A DNA stretch of 64,000 nucleotides from Trileptium ribeirensis (lineage: Eukaryota; Nematoda; Enoplea; Enoplida; Thoracostomopsidae): NCBI GenBank assembly GCA_030248225.1, contig JASANE010003719.1, positions 1-64,000 on the forward strand, given 5' to 3'. The position numbers were made by a program, and so were the translations under genes. Positions within the stretch are counted from its first letter, which is position 1. Each line of letters starts with the position of its first letter. The notes below the pieces were generated by a model. The model saw only the letters and a list, made by a program, of their open reading frames with translations. It was not told the DNA's origin and searched no databases. Shown here piece after piece: positions 35,169-47,433 of the stretch.

Positions 35169-35507
35169 CTGAATGTTTTGCAAAATATACAAAACGTTTA
35201 CAATATACTAATAGACGCAACTGCAGTACGTTATCACAACGTCACTGGACAGTATACTAACGCAGAAGTATGCTCGTTTTCGATCATAATGACGCCGCTA
35301 CTTTGAGTCATTTCCTCAAGGAAATATTTGCTTTGAATAGCAAATACAAAACAGTCAAATTAAAGTATCGCTCACAGTCGTTTGATTCCAGTGCGGTAAT
35401 ATTTTCAAAGGTACTCACCGATTTCCACGCCAGCACACCCAATCACAACGAAAATGCAATGAATTTGTAAATCCTAAACGAAACTGGCTCTAAATTCCGA
35501 AGGAACA
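35169..35507 (-). other. B1 leader with degraded primer-binding site
   Basis: Untranslated leader between 5' LTR and gag ATG. The primer-binding site should abut the LTR: B2 and B3 have TGGTCCTTCGGAATTTAG at this place, B1 has TGTTCCTTCGGAATTTAG (35490-35507), a change in the first three bases that normally pair with the tRNA CCA end. The tRNA identity was not determined. Confidence 0.65.
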
Positions 35508-36414
35508 TGTGTAAAAATTCCCAGATGGTATTGTTGAATGCAATTGGGACGAATTTCGCCAATAAATGCTCAATATTTCATATTCATAATCATTTCATAG
35601 TCAATTCACCACTATTTACTCAATAATTCAATATCAGTAATTAATATCCTGAAGGTATTACAACCAATAGCTATTTAAACGTCACGCAGATTTGTCTTTG
35701 TACACAATATCGATGAACACCAAAGAACATGCCGCGAATGACCACAGCGATATATTCTAACCAGACTATAGACAATAAGTTAGCCCAAGTACTTGCCCAA
35801 ATCACTATGTACGTAACAACATATTTCATATCTGCATTTAACTATCTCAGCCGAATATTCAATGATAAACCGTATCAAACGATAAGATATTGATCTGCCT
35901 TATCTCAATCACTAAGCAATAGCTATAATTCTCATCAATCACTTCCAGTTATACTAAAAGTACTTTGTTATGGCAACACACGTCATTTTTGCATGTCAAT
36001 AACTTAATCACTCTATTTTACCAGGTTAAATGGTTTAGCTCAAACATACGTAAACCGCAAAGAACTACATTAGATAAAGACTGCAGTAAATTGTTGATAT
36101 ATTGCATAAACGACGATGAATAACGGTTTCAACCAATTATTTCCAGACACTGGAACGTGACACTACATCTTCTCCAATACAAAACACACTATTATAAATA
36201 TCACAAGGACGTAACAATAAAACGTCTCCAATCCAAACTATCATAAAGCAATCACAATGTTATATCAGCGAAGCCAATTCTCACAGCCACTGCCAAAATC
36301 GTCAACTTATTTGCATAACTTGCTATCGTTTCACACTATGCGCTCTATATTCTCGATAAAACGAAGCGACTATTAAGCAGTGCTTTCACTAATTCAACTG
36401 AAAGAAAGTTGACA
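35508..36414 (-). repeat. B1 5' LTR (907 bp)
   Basis: Direct repeat of 27375-28309. It runs TGTCAACTTTCTTTC...ACACA on the minus strand. It also matches, in inverted orientation, the B2 LTRs at 41217-42136 and 48603-49521. Its outer neighbour begins TTATAGAAACCC, the same sequence found, inverted, beside the B2 5' LTR. Confidence 0.9.
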
Positions 36415-38620
36415 TTATAGAAACCCATTTTATGAAATTCTAGGAATTCCTAATTCACAACAAACTTCGTGAAACTCCAGCAAACACACTTACATTTTCG
36501 TTAATGTAGGTGTAATGGTCAAGCCATCCAAGGCTTACACTCCAATTCTATAGGTAACTAAATTTTAGCCTTGGAGTATAATACTTAATATTTTAACTTT
36601 TTTAAACTCTCGTAATGTTATAATTTCCAAGAAATAATGAAATTCTTCGGTTTAAAACAAGGATAGCAATAAGCGGGTGAGGCGTAACTCCTACCGGGTA
36701 GGCCAATTGTGGCCATATTTTGTGTCAATGGCCTGTAGCGTGCCCTATGGCGTTTGGAATCAAAAAATCCGCCTATGCCCAAACCATCCCCTGCCCATTT
36801 TACCCCGCTTTCTCCAGATTTTAAAATTTTATTTTACTATGCTGAGAAGTCTTTTATCTCAAAACCAATGCGAATCTCCAGGCAGTAAAAACATATTACA
36901 TACGAGGCTCATACGTAATGAACAAAACAAGCAATTTCGCTCACTTTTATCACATATGCAAAATTACACACGAATTATGCCGTCGTAATCACACAAAAAT
37001 TATCTATAAGGTCAACAGAAAAATCCGCCTATGCCCAAACCATCCCCTGCCCATTTTACCCCGCTTTCTCCAGATTTTAAAATTTTATTTTACTATGCTG
37101 AGAATCTTTAATCTCAAAACCAATGCGATCTTCAGGCAGTAACACGATCCTACATACGACTCATACGTAATGAACAAAACAAGCAATTTCGATCACTTTT
37201 ATCACATATGCAAAATTACACACGAATTATGCCGTCGTAATCACACAAAATGAATAGGTGAGGTCAACAGATTGCGTAACATATTACACACGATAAATAG
37301 ATGACGCAAGTGCTACATTTTTCCACCGGAATGGATACCACAGTAGTTCAAGACGTATAATGGTTACAGGAAGGAAATAACTTGTTTTCAAAGAGGTGGG
37401 ATTTTGCGAAAAATGTCAAACGAGGCAAACAAATCGGCTAGTGAAGCTAAGAGCTTCGGCCCGTCGTCTTAATGTTCACGACTTAATACGGCCCCCGGTT
37501 TCACACGAGGGAATTTGTTTCCCTAGGCAATACATCATTACATATAGTGCACTTTGAAATCGAAGATTCATATCATTGCAGCCGTTTGTTAGGGATCTAC
37601 CTGCACTCACATCTACTAGCGATATTCATTTTTGACCATATACATCGTATTACTACAAAGTTAGGTATTTATAATAGTGAAATTTTAAGCCCTACTTATA
37701 GATTGGGCAACAGAATATGCGCACCATAACTAAAACATATATGCTGGTTTAAAGTGAATTTTTGGACTATCAAATTTCTAAAATCGCGTGGTACATAGGT
37801 TGCTCTCGTGTAACTAATTATTGAGGTTTTTGTTTTGGAGCTATATAAACCGTGAATATATATTAGACTATATATATATGACAACTTGTAACTTATTACT
37901 GTTAAAAAACATGAATCAAAATCTCCTTAGGAATTCAACCAGAATTTAGTCTTCTACAAACAAGCTTGTCACTACATTGTGTTTATGACTAGCCGGGATT
38001 GTGAAACCGTTATAAACAGAACTGTATTACACAGCATTACTTCTCGAGCGAATTTATGTTCGTTTAAACTAGGATTGTAGGTTTTACATTGGCCTTACCT
38101 AATTATAAGCGATTGAGTTCTGGTCGCTTGCCAGCACTCCATTTAAAATGTCTTGGGACTCCAGTAAGTGGTCGAGGAAAAGGAAAGCCTTAGTTAACTG
38201 CACAATCTTAGTTATTGTTGTAAACTATGCTGTCACAGCCTGAGTGCTGTGAAAAAAATATATATGCGCGTGAAAGATACTAAATAACTGAAGTATGAGA
38301 AATACAATTGGTAGACAGGTGCAGTTAAGAATGATGTGATTGATACCCATAGAGCACCAACCAAGTGCGAAATCTATTGACAAAATGACAAAAAATTAGA
38401 CAAAATGCGTAATTCTTACTTAAAATTGGCACAAAGTGGCAAAAAAATTGAGTAGAATTTTCAGCAAAATTGCAAAATTTTAAGTTTTTGAAAGTTGCAA
38501 AAACTTACCCTTTTTGCCTCTGCGGCTTTCCTTCTCAGCTCAAGCCAACCACACGGTGTGCCTCGGGACACCACGCCGGAGGCACGGCGTTTGACACATG
38601 TTTGTGTATGATCGTTTATG
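36415..38620. repeat. Left inner palindrome arm (2.2 kb)
   Basis: Noncoding DNA that pairs with 39011-41216. It holds two copies of a 256-bp tandem unit (36763-37270; each begins AATCCGCCTATGCCCAAACC) and an AT-rich remainder. Frames repeated in both arms (for example 37696-37884 minus, equal to 39751-39939 plus) follow from the inverted duplication and are not evidence of coding. Confidence 0.85.
36763..37270. repeat. Two tandem 256-bp units, left arm
   Basis: The word CCGCCTATGCCC recurs at 36769 and 37025, a period of 256. Units share ACCCCGCTTTCTCCAGATTT, CTCAAAACCAATGCGA and TTATGCCGTCGTAATCACAC. The second unit tapers off at about 37270. The mirror pair lies in the right arm at about 40380-40868. 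Confidence 0.85.
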
Positions 38621-39010
38621 ATTAATATGTGCCAGCTCAAAAATCATAGGCCTAGTTTACCTTATAGCTAGATTAACATAGAAAACCAGTCTGAGCCAGC
38701 GTGCCCAAATGGACTCAAACAATCGCTTGATTCCAATCAAGGTGGGTACCCCCTACCGGCGCGAAACATACATGTTTGTGTATGGTTGGTGTTTCGTCGC
38801 ATATATTTTGTTATAAGCGACAATTTATTTCACAGACACAGGGCGTTTAGATTTAGTTTGAGAATTGATATGTGGATTTAACGCATTACACGTAAGCAAA
38901 CAATGTGCACAAAAACTGATAATCGTTGAAATTTTTGTCAACTTTTGTGTGTTACCTGTACATTCGTTAAGGTTTACGTATTGCTGTGATGCTTTACATA
39001 AATTCTCAAG
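38621..39010. other. Palindrome loop (390 bp)
   Basis: Unpaired centre of the large inverted repeat. Part of it (38748-38785, CCCTACCGGCGCGAAACATA..) is an imperfect second copy of sequence in the arm at 39025-39056 and near 38585-38610, so smaller hairpins can form around the centre. No ORF. Confidence 0.7.
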
Positions 39011-41216
39011 AACGATCATAGACAAACATGTGTCACGCGCCGGTAGGACCCATACAAGCGATGGTGTGGGCACGCCGGCTCAGAGCTGGTTGGCTTGAGC
39101 TTATAAGGAAAGCCTGCGGAGGCATATCGGGGGAGGGGGTAAGTTTTTGCAACTTTCAAAAACTTAAAATTTTGCAATTTTGCTAAAATTCTACTCAATT
39201 TTTTGCCACTTTGTGCCAATTTTAAGTAGATTTACGCATTTTGTCTAATTTTTGTCATTTTGTCAATAGATTTCGCACTTGGTTGGCGCTCGATGGGTAT
39301 CAATCACATCATTACTTAACTGCACCTGCCTACCAATTGTATTATACTTCAGTTATTTAGTATCTTTCACGCGCATATATATTTTTTCACAGCACTCAGG
39401 CTGTGACATAGTTTACAACAATAACTAAGATTGTGCATTTAACTAAGGCTTTCCTTTCCTCGACCACTTACTGGAGTCCCAAGACATTTTAAAATGGAGT
39501 GCTGCAAGCGACCAGAACTCAATCGCTTATAATTAGGTAAGGCCAATGTAAAACCTACAATCATAGTTTAAACGAACATAAATTCGCTCTAGAAGTAATG
39601 CTGTGTAATACAGTTCTGTTTATAACGGTTTCACAATCCCGGCTAGTCATAAACACAATGTAGTGACAAGCTTGTTTGTAGAAGACTAAATTCTGGTTGA
39701 ATTCCTAAGGAGATTTTGATTCATGTTTTTTAACAGTAATAAGTTACAAGTTGTCATATATATATAGTCTAATATATATTCACGGTTTATATAGCTCCAA
39801 AACAAAAACCTCAATAATTAATTACACGAGAGCAACCTATGTACCAGGCGAGTTTAGAAATTTGATAGTCCAAAAATTCACTTTAAACCAGCATATATGT
39901 TTTAGTTATGCTGCGCATATTCTGTTGCCCAATCTATAAGTAGGGCTTAAAATTTCACTATTATAAATACCTAACTTTGTAGTAATACGATGTATATGGT
40001 CAAAAATGATATTGTTAGTAGATGTGAGTGCAGGTAGATCCCTAACAAACGGCTGCAATGATATGAATCTTCGATTTCAAAGTGCACTATATGTAATGAT
40101 GTATTGCCTAGGGAAACAAATTCCCTCGTGTGAAACCGGGGGCCGTATTAAGTCGTGAACATTAAGACGACGGGCCGAAGCTCTTAGCTTCACTAGCCGA
40201 TTTGTTTGCCTCGTTTGACATTTTCGGATACCCACTCTTTTGAAAACAAGTTATTTCCTTCCTGTAACCATTATACGTCTTGAACTACTGTGGGATCCAT
40301 TCCGGTGGAAAAAATGTAGCACTTGCGTCATCTATTTATCGTGTGTAATATGTTACGCAATCTGTTGACCTCATAGATACATTTTGTGTGATTAGGACGG
40401 CATAATTCGTGTGTAATTTTGCATATGTGATAAAAGTGATCGAAATTGCTTGTTTTGTTCATTACGTATGAGTCGTATGTAATATGTGTTACTGCCTGAA
40501 GATCGCATTGGTTTTGAGATTAAAAGATTCTCAGCATAGTAAAATAAAATTTTAAAATCTGGAGAAAGCGGGGTAAAATGGGCAGGGGATGGTTTGGGCA
40601 TAGGCGGATTTTTCTGTTGACCTTATAGATACATTTTGTGTGATTACGACGGCATAATTCGTGTGTAATTTTGCATATGTGATAAAAGTGAGCGAAATTG
40701 CTTGTTTTGTTCATTACGTATGAGTCGTATGTAATATGTTTTACTGCCTGAAGATCGCATCGGTTTTGAGATAAAAAGATTCTCAGCATAGTAAAATAAA
40801 ATTTTAAAATCTGGAGAAAGCGGGGTAAAATGGGCAGGGGATGGTTTGGGCATAGGCGGATTTTGATTCCAAACGCCATAGGGCACGCTACAGGCCATCT
40901 ACACAAAATATGGCCACAATTGGCCTACCCGGTAGGAGTTACGCCTCACCCCTCTGTTATTGCTATCCTTGTTTTAAACCGAAGAATTTCATTATTTCTT
41001 GGAAATTATAACATTACGAGAGTTTAAAAAAGTTAAAATATTAAGATTTATACTCCAAGGCTAAAATTTAGTTACCTATAGAATTGGAGTGTAAGCCTTG
41101 GATGGCCTGACCATTACACCTACATTAACGAAAATGTAAGTGTGTTTCTGCTGGAGTTTCACGAAGTTTGTTGTGAATTAGGAATTCCTAGAATTTCATA
41201 AAATGGGTTTCTATAA
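39011..41216. repeat. Right inner palindrome arm (2.2 kb)
   Basis: Reverse complement of 36415-38620 with few differences. It includes the inverted pair of 256-bp units at about 40380-40868. It ends in GGGTTTCTATAA directly before the B2 5' LTR. No gene is recognised. Confidence 0.85.
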
Positions 41217-42136
41217 TGTCAACTTTCTTTCAGTTGAATTAGTGAAAGCACTGCTTAATAGTCGCTTTGTTATATCGAGAATATAGAGCGCATAGTGTAA
41301 AACGATAGCAAGTTATTCAAATAAGTTGACGATTTTGGCAGTGGCTGTGAGAATTGGCTTGGCTGATGTTACATTGTGATTGCTTTATGACAGTTTAGAT
41401 TGGAGATGTTTTATTGCTACGCTCTTGTGATATTTATAATAGTTTGTTTTGTATTGGGCATGATGTAGTGTCACGCTCTAGTGTCAATTGGTGGAAATAA
41501 TTAGTTGAAACCGTTATTCATCGTCGCTTATGCAATATATCAACAATTTACTGCAGTCTTTATCTAATGTAGTTCTTTGCGGTTTACGTATATTTCAGCT
41601 AAACCATTTAACCTGGTAAAACAGAGTGATTAAGTTATTGACATGCAAAAATGATGTGTTTTACCATAACAAAGCACTTTTAGCATAACTGGAAATGATT
41701 GATGAGAATTATAGCTATTGCTTAGTGATTAAGATAAGGCAGATCAGTATCATATCTTTTGATACGGTTTATCGTTGAATATTCGGCTGAAATAGGTAAA
41801 TGCGGATATGAAATATGTTGTTACGTGCATAGTTATTTGGGCAAGTACTTCGGCTGACTTATTGTCCATTGTCTGGTTAGAACTATATCGCTGTGGTCAT
41901 TCGCGGCATGTTCTTTGGTGTTCATCGATATTGTGTACGAAGGAAAATCTGCGTTACGTTTAAATAGCTATTGGTTATAATATTTTCAGGATATTGACTA
42001 CTGATATTGAATTATTGAGTAAATAGTGGTGAATTGACTATTGACTATGAAACAATTATGAATATGACACATTGAGCGTTTATTGGCGAAATTTGTCCCA
42101 ATTGCATTCAACAATACCATCAGAGAATTTTAAACA
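41217..42136 (+). repeat. B2 5' LTR (920 bp)
   Basis: Starts TGTCAACTTTCTTTCAG and ends GAATTTTAAACA. A direct repeat of 48603-49521 (about 95% identical by eye) and an inverted match to the B1 LTRs. Confidence 0.9.
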
Positions 42137-42154
42137 TGGTCCTTCGGAATTTAG
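42137..42154 (+). other. B2 primer-binding site
   Basis: TGGTCCTTCGGAATTTAG lies directly after the LTR. TGG complements the CCA end of a tRNA; the remaining bases are conserved in B3 (49522-49539) and nearly so in B1. Which tRNA it matches needs a comparison with this genome's tRNAs. Confidence 0.65.
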
Positions 42155-42474
42155 AGCCAGTTTCGCTTGGGATTTACACATTCACTGCATTTTCGTTGTG
42201 ATTTGGTTTGCTGATTTGGAAATCGGTGAGTATCTTTGAAAATATTACCACACTGGAATCAAACGACTGTGAACGATACTTTAATTTGACTGTTTTGTAT
42301 TTGCTATTCAAAGCTAATATTTCCTTGATGAAATCACTCAAAGTAGCGGCGTCATTATCATCGAAAATGAGCATATTTCTGCGTTAGTATACTATGCAGT
42401 GACGTTGTGATGACGTACTACAGTTACGTCTATTAGTATATTGTTACGTTCTGAACATTTTTCAAAACATTCAG

Positions 42475-44150
42475 ATGGATCAGTAAACGTTGAAGTTACA
42501 TAAGCGACAGCGTCAGGCACTGTTAATTAACTGTAAAAAAGACCTTCAGAAGGCAGAAAATTTTGTTATTGAGAACCAGGCAGATTTGGAGCGAGGACAA
42601 ACAATTATTTCCAAATTGACTGATTATCGTAGTCAATTACAAACTAGTAATGATGAGGTTTTGAGTGAAATTACAGATGATGCGGAAGCAAATCAACAAA
42701 TTCAGCAGGCAGTTAATATTGATGATGCTATTTTGGAAGCCAGTTCTTTGTTATCTGCGAAGGTTAAAAACTCCAGTGAACCTATCGACCATTCTAACAC
42801 TACCCTAGCATCGAATACCGTTCAAAATAAGTCGTTCTAACATGACAGGAATGTCAGTGTGAAATTGCCTAAGTTAAATATAGCTAAATTTCAGGGCGAT
42901 CCTCTTAAATATCAAGAATTTTGGGATAGTTATTCAACAACAATACAAGATAGTAATGTCTTGTCCAGTATCGATAAATTCAAGTACTTGCGTAGCCTCC
43001 TTGACGACGATACGTTGCGTCTGATTAACGAATATCGGCTGACAGCCGATAATTAAACCGCTGCTATAGAAACAATGCACGGACGTTATGGTGACAAACA
43101 GTTAGCAACATTTTGCCATTTTGAACCAATGTTAGCTTTACCGACGGTTAGGTACGATATCCATAACCTGCAGGCGACGTACGATGAATGCGAGCGCTAC
43201 ATCCGTAGTCTAATTGCACTAGCCCTGGCCGAGGAGACATTCGGCCAAGTTTTCACTCCAATAATTTTATCTGAACTGCCGATGTATGTAAAAATGGAAC
43301 TGCATAGGAAAAATGGAGCGACAGTGTGGGCCCTTAAATCACTGCGAGAGTTGTTGCGAGACGAAATTAGGGCAAGGGATATGAGCCAACGGTAATTGCC
43401 GGTGCCGGTGATCGGCACGGGCAATCAAGTATTCCAAACGGCACAAAAAGTTTCCAAGCTCGGCACAAGCATGGTCAGCTTTCATCTGTAAGTGTGAAGC
43501 ATTATGCTCAGGGTTCCAAATCGCGTGGCATGCAGAGAACGACGTCAGCACTGATTGCCGAAACATTGCGGCAAATCAGTTACACCTATTGCGGCAATAT
43601 TCATTATTCCGATCAATGCTCTAGCTACCCAGATTTGGTGTCTAGGAAGGAAGTCATGAGGTGTCGGTGCTTCATGTGTTTAGGGAAGGGTCACCATGTT
43701 AATAATTGTCGCTCCCCACGGAAATGTAGTTATTGTAAAAAACTTCTCATCATCGGAGTTTGTGTCCTGCCAAATTCGGCCAACAGCTCTCGAACACTAG
43801 CACGTTGCTGACGGGGACTGGTACCACGACGAGTTATAACAATGCTACAGCTAATAGTGCAGCTCGAGTGACGTCTGGACACGCCGCCGGAGTCAGTCTG
43901 TCCCCCCACAGAACACGTATGTCTGGAGTACTCCTCCATCAACTGTTGCTCGCACAGCATCATATGACTGCAGAATACCTGATGAAGGAATTTCTAATGT
44001 ACAAGTCAATACAGCATTACTGTCGCCTAATGAACAAGTGATTCTTCAGACGGCGCTTGTTCAAGTGCGAGGATCCGCTGCTGAACGGCCAACTTCAGCT
44101 AGGTTCATATTTGCTACTGGTGGGGGAAGAACATATGTGACAAGCGAAAC
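42475..44150 (+). pseudogene. B2 gag and protease start
   Basis: The ATG at 42475 is followed after two codons by TAA (MDQ-stop), where B1 and B3 have AAA. The rest is open in pieces: 42490-42840 (helical N-terminus), 42859-43056 and 43075-43395 (LPKLNIAKFQGD, EFWDSYSTTI, KFKYLRSLLDDD), 43494-43811 (zinc knuckles YCGNIHYSDQC and CFMCLGKGHHVNNC). The protease start reads RFIFATGGGRT: the catalytic Asp of D-T-G is Ala here, whereas B1 keeps Asp. Confidence 0.85.
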
Positions 44151-46620
44151 AGCGCGGAAAATAAATGCTCGATCAACCGGTCGGGAAGCTATATCTATTG
44201 GTTTTGCAGATAAGACGCGTCGAAATGTTGTATATTCCTCTGTAGAATTTGAAGTAATCTTTGCAGATTGACGAGTGTCAACTATTTCCGCCAATGTTGT
44301 CCCTGTAATCTCGTGTTCGGTTCAAAAAATTCCCATTGACCCAGTAAAACATCCTGTGCTGAAACAGGTCCAATTGGCGGAACCTTTGGTGACTTCGGTA
44401 AAATGGTCAATATTGACGTATTGAGTGTCAGTGATTACTATAATAATTTTATCGGCACGGAAAGAATCCAGTGTTTTGATGGTTTCTTTCTGACGTGCTC
44501 AGTTTTGGGGGTTGTCGCAACAGGTCGAATTGAAGCAACCTCCGATACCCCGCCTAGCATTTCTGCAATGTTTCTTACTCGCTCCTCGTAAGTTCCGACA
44601 GATGCAAACTTCGAAATTGAAAAATTTTGGAGCCTTGAGGACATAGGGGTGAAAGATTCATCATCGGACATGGCAGATGAGGAGGCTTTGGATATGTTTA
44701 AACGATCCGTCACATTTGAACACAGTCGATATTACGGCAACTTTCCATTCAAAGCTGATGCTCCCGATTTGCTAACTAACCATTATCTTGCAAAAGGTCG
44801 CCTCAAATCATTGTTGAAGCGAATTCAAACGGATGACAAAGTTGTGAGCCTATATGATGCCACGATAAAAGACCAACAGGAGAAAGGAATTATCGAAAAG
44901 GCTGATGGCGATGGACTGAGTGGACGGACCCATTACATCCCACACCATGCCGTGATGACACTCGGAAAAACTACTACAAAGTTATGTATAGTTTATGATG
45001 CCTCAGCTAAAACATCTAAGCTGGTGCCAAGATTCAGCGAATGCCTTCATAGGGGACCTGTGCTGCTTGCCGACTTGTGTGGACTGGAGTGCTCATGTGC
45101 TTCCGATTGGGCAGTATTACGATAGTAAGTGACATTGAGAAACCATTTCTGCAGCTTGGCCTACATCCGAGGTCACGTGATGTGCCTCGGTTTTTGTGGG
45201 TTCATGATGTCTCCAAACCGCCTGTTGGTTCAACTTTGGTATGCTATGACTTCTGTCGTGTTCCTTTTGGGTATATTTAGAGCCCATTTCTATTGGCAGC
45301 AGTAATTGATCACCATGTTCTATCGGTAGATGTTGATAACATTTTGGGAATCAGAGGAAACATATACGTTGATAATGTTGTGGTAGCTAAGGATAGTGTA
45401 GATGAAGCGCAGCGCTTCTACGTATCCACTAAAAACTTATTCAGCATAGCCTCGATGAACTTAAGGGAGTAGTATACCAATTCCAGTACATTTAAAGCTG
45501 TTATTCACCCGAACAATCTAGGACAATCTGCTAAAACGAAGGGTGCTGGGTATTCAATGGGACACAATTTCTGACACAATTTCGTGTTAGTCACCGTCGG
45601 CTATACCCAGCGAGGTCGACACCAAACGTCTCGCATTGAAAAATTTAGCATCCGTCTACGATCCCTGTGGACGATTTGCAGCTGTCACTGTTACAGGCAA
45701 GCTCTTAATCCAGGAACTCTGGTTGAGCTCATTTGGGTGAGATGATAAACTAAGTCCAGGATTGATTGCTAAATGGCGACAATGTTCCCATGATTTGAGC
45801 AGAATTGGCAGTCATCGTGTTGACAGATGCATTGTTCCATCAAACCTTGGACCAGAAAACTGTTTTCAATTACACTGTTTCTGTGACGCGTCTGCAAAGG
45901 CATATGGCGCTGTTGTATATTTGGTCGTGGCCACGTCTCAAGCACATAGCGTGAATTTGCTATTTGTCAAGTCTCGAATTGCCCCAACTAAATCAATTAC
46001 AATATCACGCTTGGAATTAATGACCTTGTTTGTTGGTGCTAGGAGTGTCGCATTCGTGGAGAATCTGGTACGGCGTCCCGTCGCCTCCAAATTTGTCTGG
46101 TCGGACTCCCAGTGTGCATTGCAATGGTTGACAAATAAAGTTGTTTCGTCAACCTTCGTGAAGAATCGTCTCAGTCAACTGAAATCGATTCACGGGTTCA
46201 ATTTTGATATGTTCCGACGGATACCAACCCTGCTGACATGGTTTTACGAGGCTGTAGTTTTGATGATCTGGTACAGAGTGATACATGGTGGTTTGGGCCA
46301 CGATGGCTGAGAAGTGATTCAGCACAATGGCCTTCAAAAATCATAGAGGGGGACAGTATATCCTGTGGCGAAAATCTTGGTGTCGATACAGATATGGAAC
46401 ATGAAAAAGAGGTAACGTTACTTTTTGGCAGAACGTTTCTCCACTCTGACACGATTGCTGCGTGTTACATGTTGGATGAAGAGGTTCTTCCACAATTACC
46501 GACGACAAGCTGTACGGACGGGAGATATAACAGGCATCGAGATGTCGCAAGCGCGACAAATTTAGGAATTAGGGATACAGTCTGAACATTTTCCACGGGG
46601 AATAAAGCATCGGGCAAAAC
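44038..46620 (+). pseudogene. B2 protease, reverse transcriptase and RNase H remnants
   Basis: Fragments in several frames: 44038-44271 and 44403-44591 (protease), 44649-45125 (LLTNHYLAKGRLKSLLKR, THYIPHHAVMTLGK, CIVYDASAK), 45077-45280 (IVSDIEKPFLQLGL, FCRVPFGYI then stop). The YVDN segment is near 45370, and 45762-46310 holds RNase H (LHCFCDASAKAYGA, WSDSQCALQWL). At least eight interruptions. Motif A has EKP where B1 has EKA. It diverged freely after loss of function. Confidence 0.85.
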
Positions 46621-47343
46621 GGCTCGATCTCTTTGTCGATGGATATGGTATAATTCGATGCTGCGGCCGATTGAAACGCGCCGAGATTCCGGAAGAAGCA
46701 TAACAGTCGATATTGCTTCCTAAGGATTGTCATTTCCTACGAATTGTTATATTAGATCTGCATCATAAGCTGCACCACGCGGGTGTGTCTCAGACACTTA
46801 ACCAGTTGCGTTATCGTTATTGGTTGATTCAGGGCAGATCCCAAGTAAAACGGAGACTGTAGGCCTGTTTGTCGTATTGCTCGCGGAGGGTCGCATCCGA
46901 TCCCAAAGGCTCCACCGTTGCCAGGCTGCCGCGTTAGGCGGAATCGGCCGCTTGAAGCATTCGGAGTCGACTACATGGGCCCATTATTCATTAAGGCAAC
47001 CGAAGCAGAATCCGAGGTTTGCAAGGTATAGATAGTGCTATTCACGTGCACGGCAATCCGTACCATACACCTGAAAGTCGTCCTGAAGATGTCGGCTGAT
47101 CAGTTTCTGCTTGCCCTTAGGCGCTTTGTATCGATTCGGGGCTTACTAAGACTGATCATCAGTGACAACGCGAAGCAGTTCGGTACTGCGAATGAGTTCC
47201 TCGACCAATCTGCCGCTCAACATCGCCAACAACACAGTCGAGCATTCGTCGACAAGCCTATACGTAGTCACGAGGAACCTACCACTGATGAGTTTGACGG
47301 TAAAACTAGCGATGACGATTCAGATTTGGGTTGCGAATACTAA
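46621..47343 (+). pseudogene. B2 integrase with internal deletion
   Basis: Contains the zinc-binding start (LHHKLHHAGVSQTLNQLRY, near 46755-46820), the GP motif region, and at 47035-47200 SADQFLLALRRFVSIRGL followed by the second-Asp segment. It then jumps from the position of NEFL directly to DQSAAQHRQQ and the acidic tail ending GCEY. Compared with B1 about 720 bases are lost, removing the third catalytic acid (the FYERM region) and the DUF5641-like segment. Confidence 0.85.
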
Positions 47344-47397
47344 GCTACTCAAGTATTTCAGAGTGATCGCAGTGAACGATATGAATATGTCTATTTA

Positions 47398-47414
47398 ATT
47401 TTTATTACTTTTAG
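47398..47414 (+). promoter_or_regulatory. Candidate splice acceptor ahead of the accessory ORF (B2)
   Basis: A T-rich tract ending in TTACTTTTAG lies 70 bases after the pol stop and 20 before the accessory ATG at 47434, matching B1 in sequence and spacing. Confidence 0.5.
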
Positions 47415-47433
47415 CTTGTACGATTGATTCCCG

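Larger units (their letters stand above)
27375..36414 (-). mobile_element. BEL/Pao LTR retrotransposon B1, 9.04 kb, nearly complete
   Basis: The two LTRs (27375-28309 and 35508-36414) are direct repeats starting TGTCAACTTTC and ending ..ACACA on the minus strand. Between them are a leader, a gag-pro-pol frame (35168 to 29590) and an accessory SGNH-like ORF (29480 to 28333) before a short purine-containing tract. Coding is broken by a handful of small indels but all domains are present, so this was an autonomous element not very long ago. The outer flanks do not form a target-site duplication: on one side is piggyBac coding sequence, on the other the palindrome spacer. Confidence 0.9.

Noticed and set aside
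35271..35470. 66-codon ORF antisense to the BEL leader, kept open in B1, B2 (42174-42374) and B3 (49559-49759)
   Set aside because: About 16 base differences between B1 and B2 change nearly every codon they touch, with only about two synonymous, so there is no sign of protein-level constraint; shared ancestry of the leader explains the open frame.
37696..39939. Identical 62-codon ORFs at 37696-37884 (minus) and 39751-39939 (plus)
   Set aside because: They are the two mirror copies created by the palindrome, AT-rich and without recognised content.
40520..40906. 128-codon ORF with repeated RLCPNHPLPILPRF segments
   Set aside because: It is the translation of the 256-bp tandem units, mirrored in the other arm; no domain or start context.
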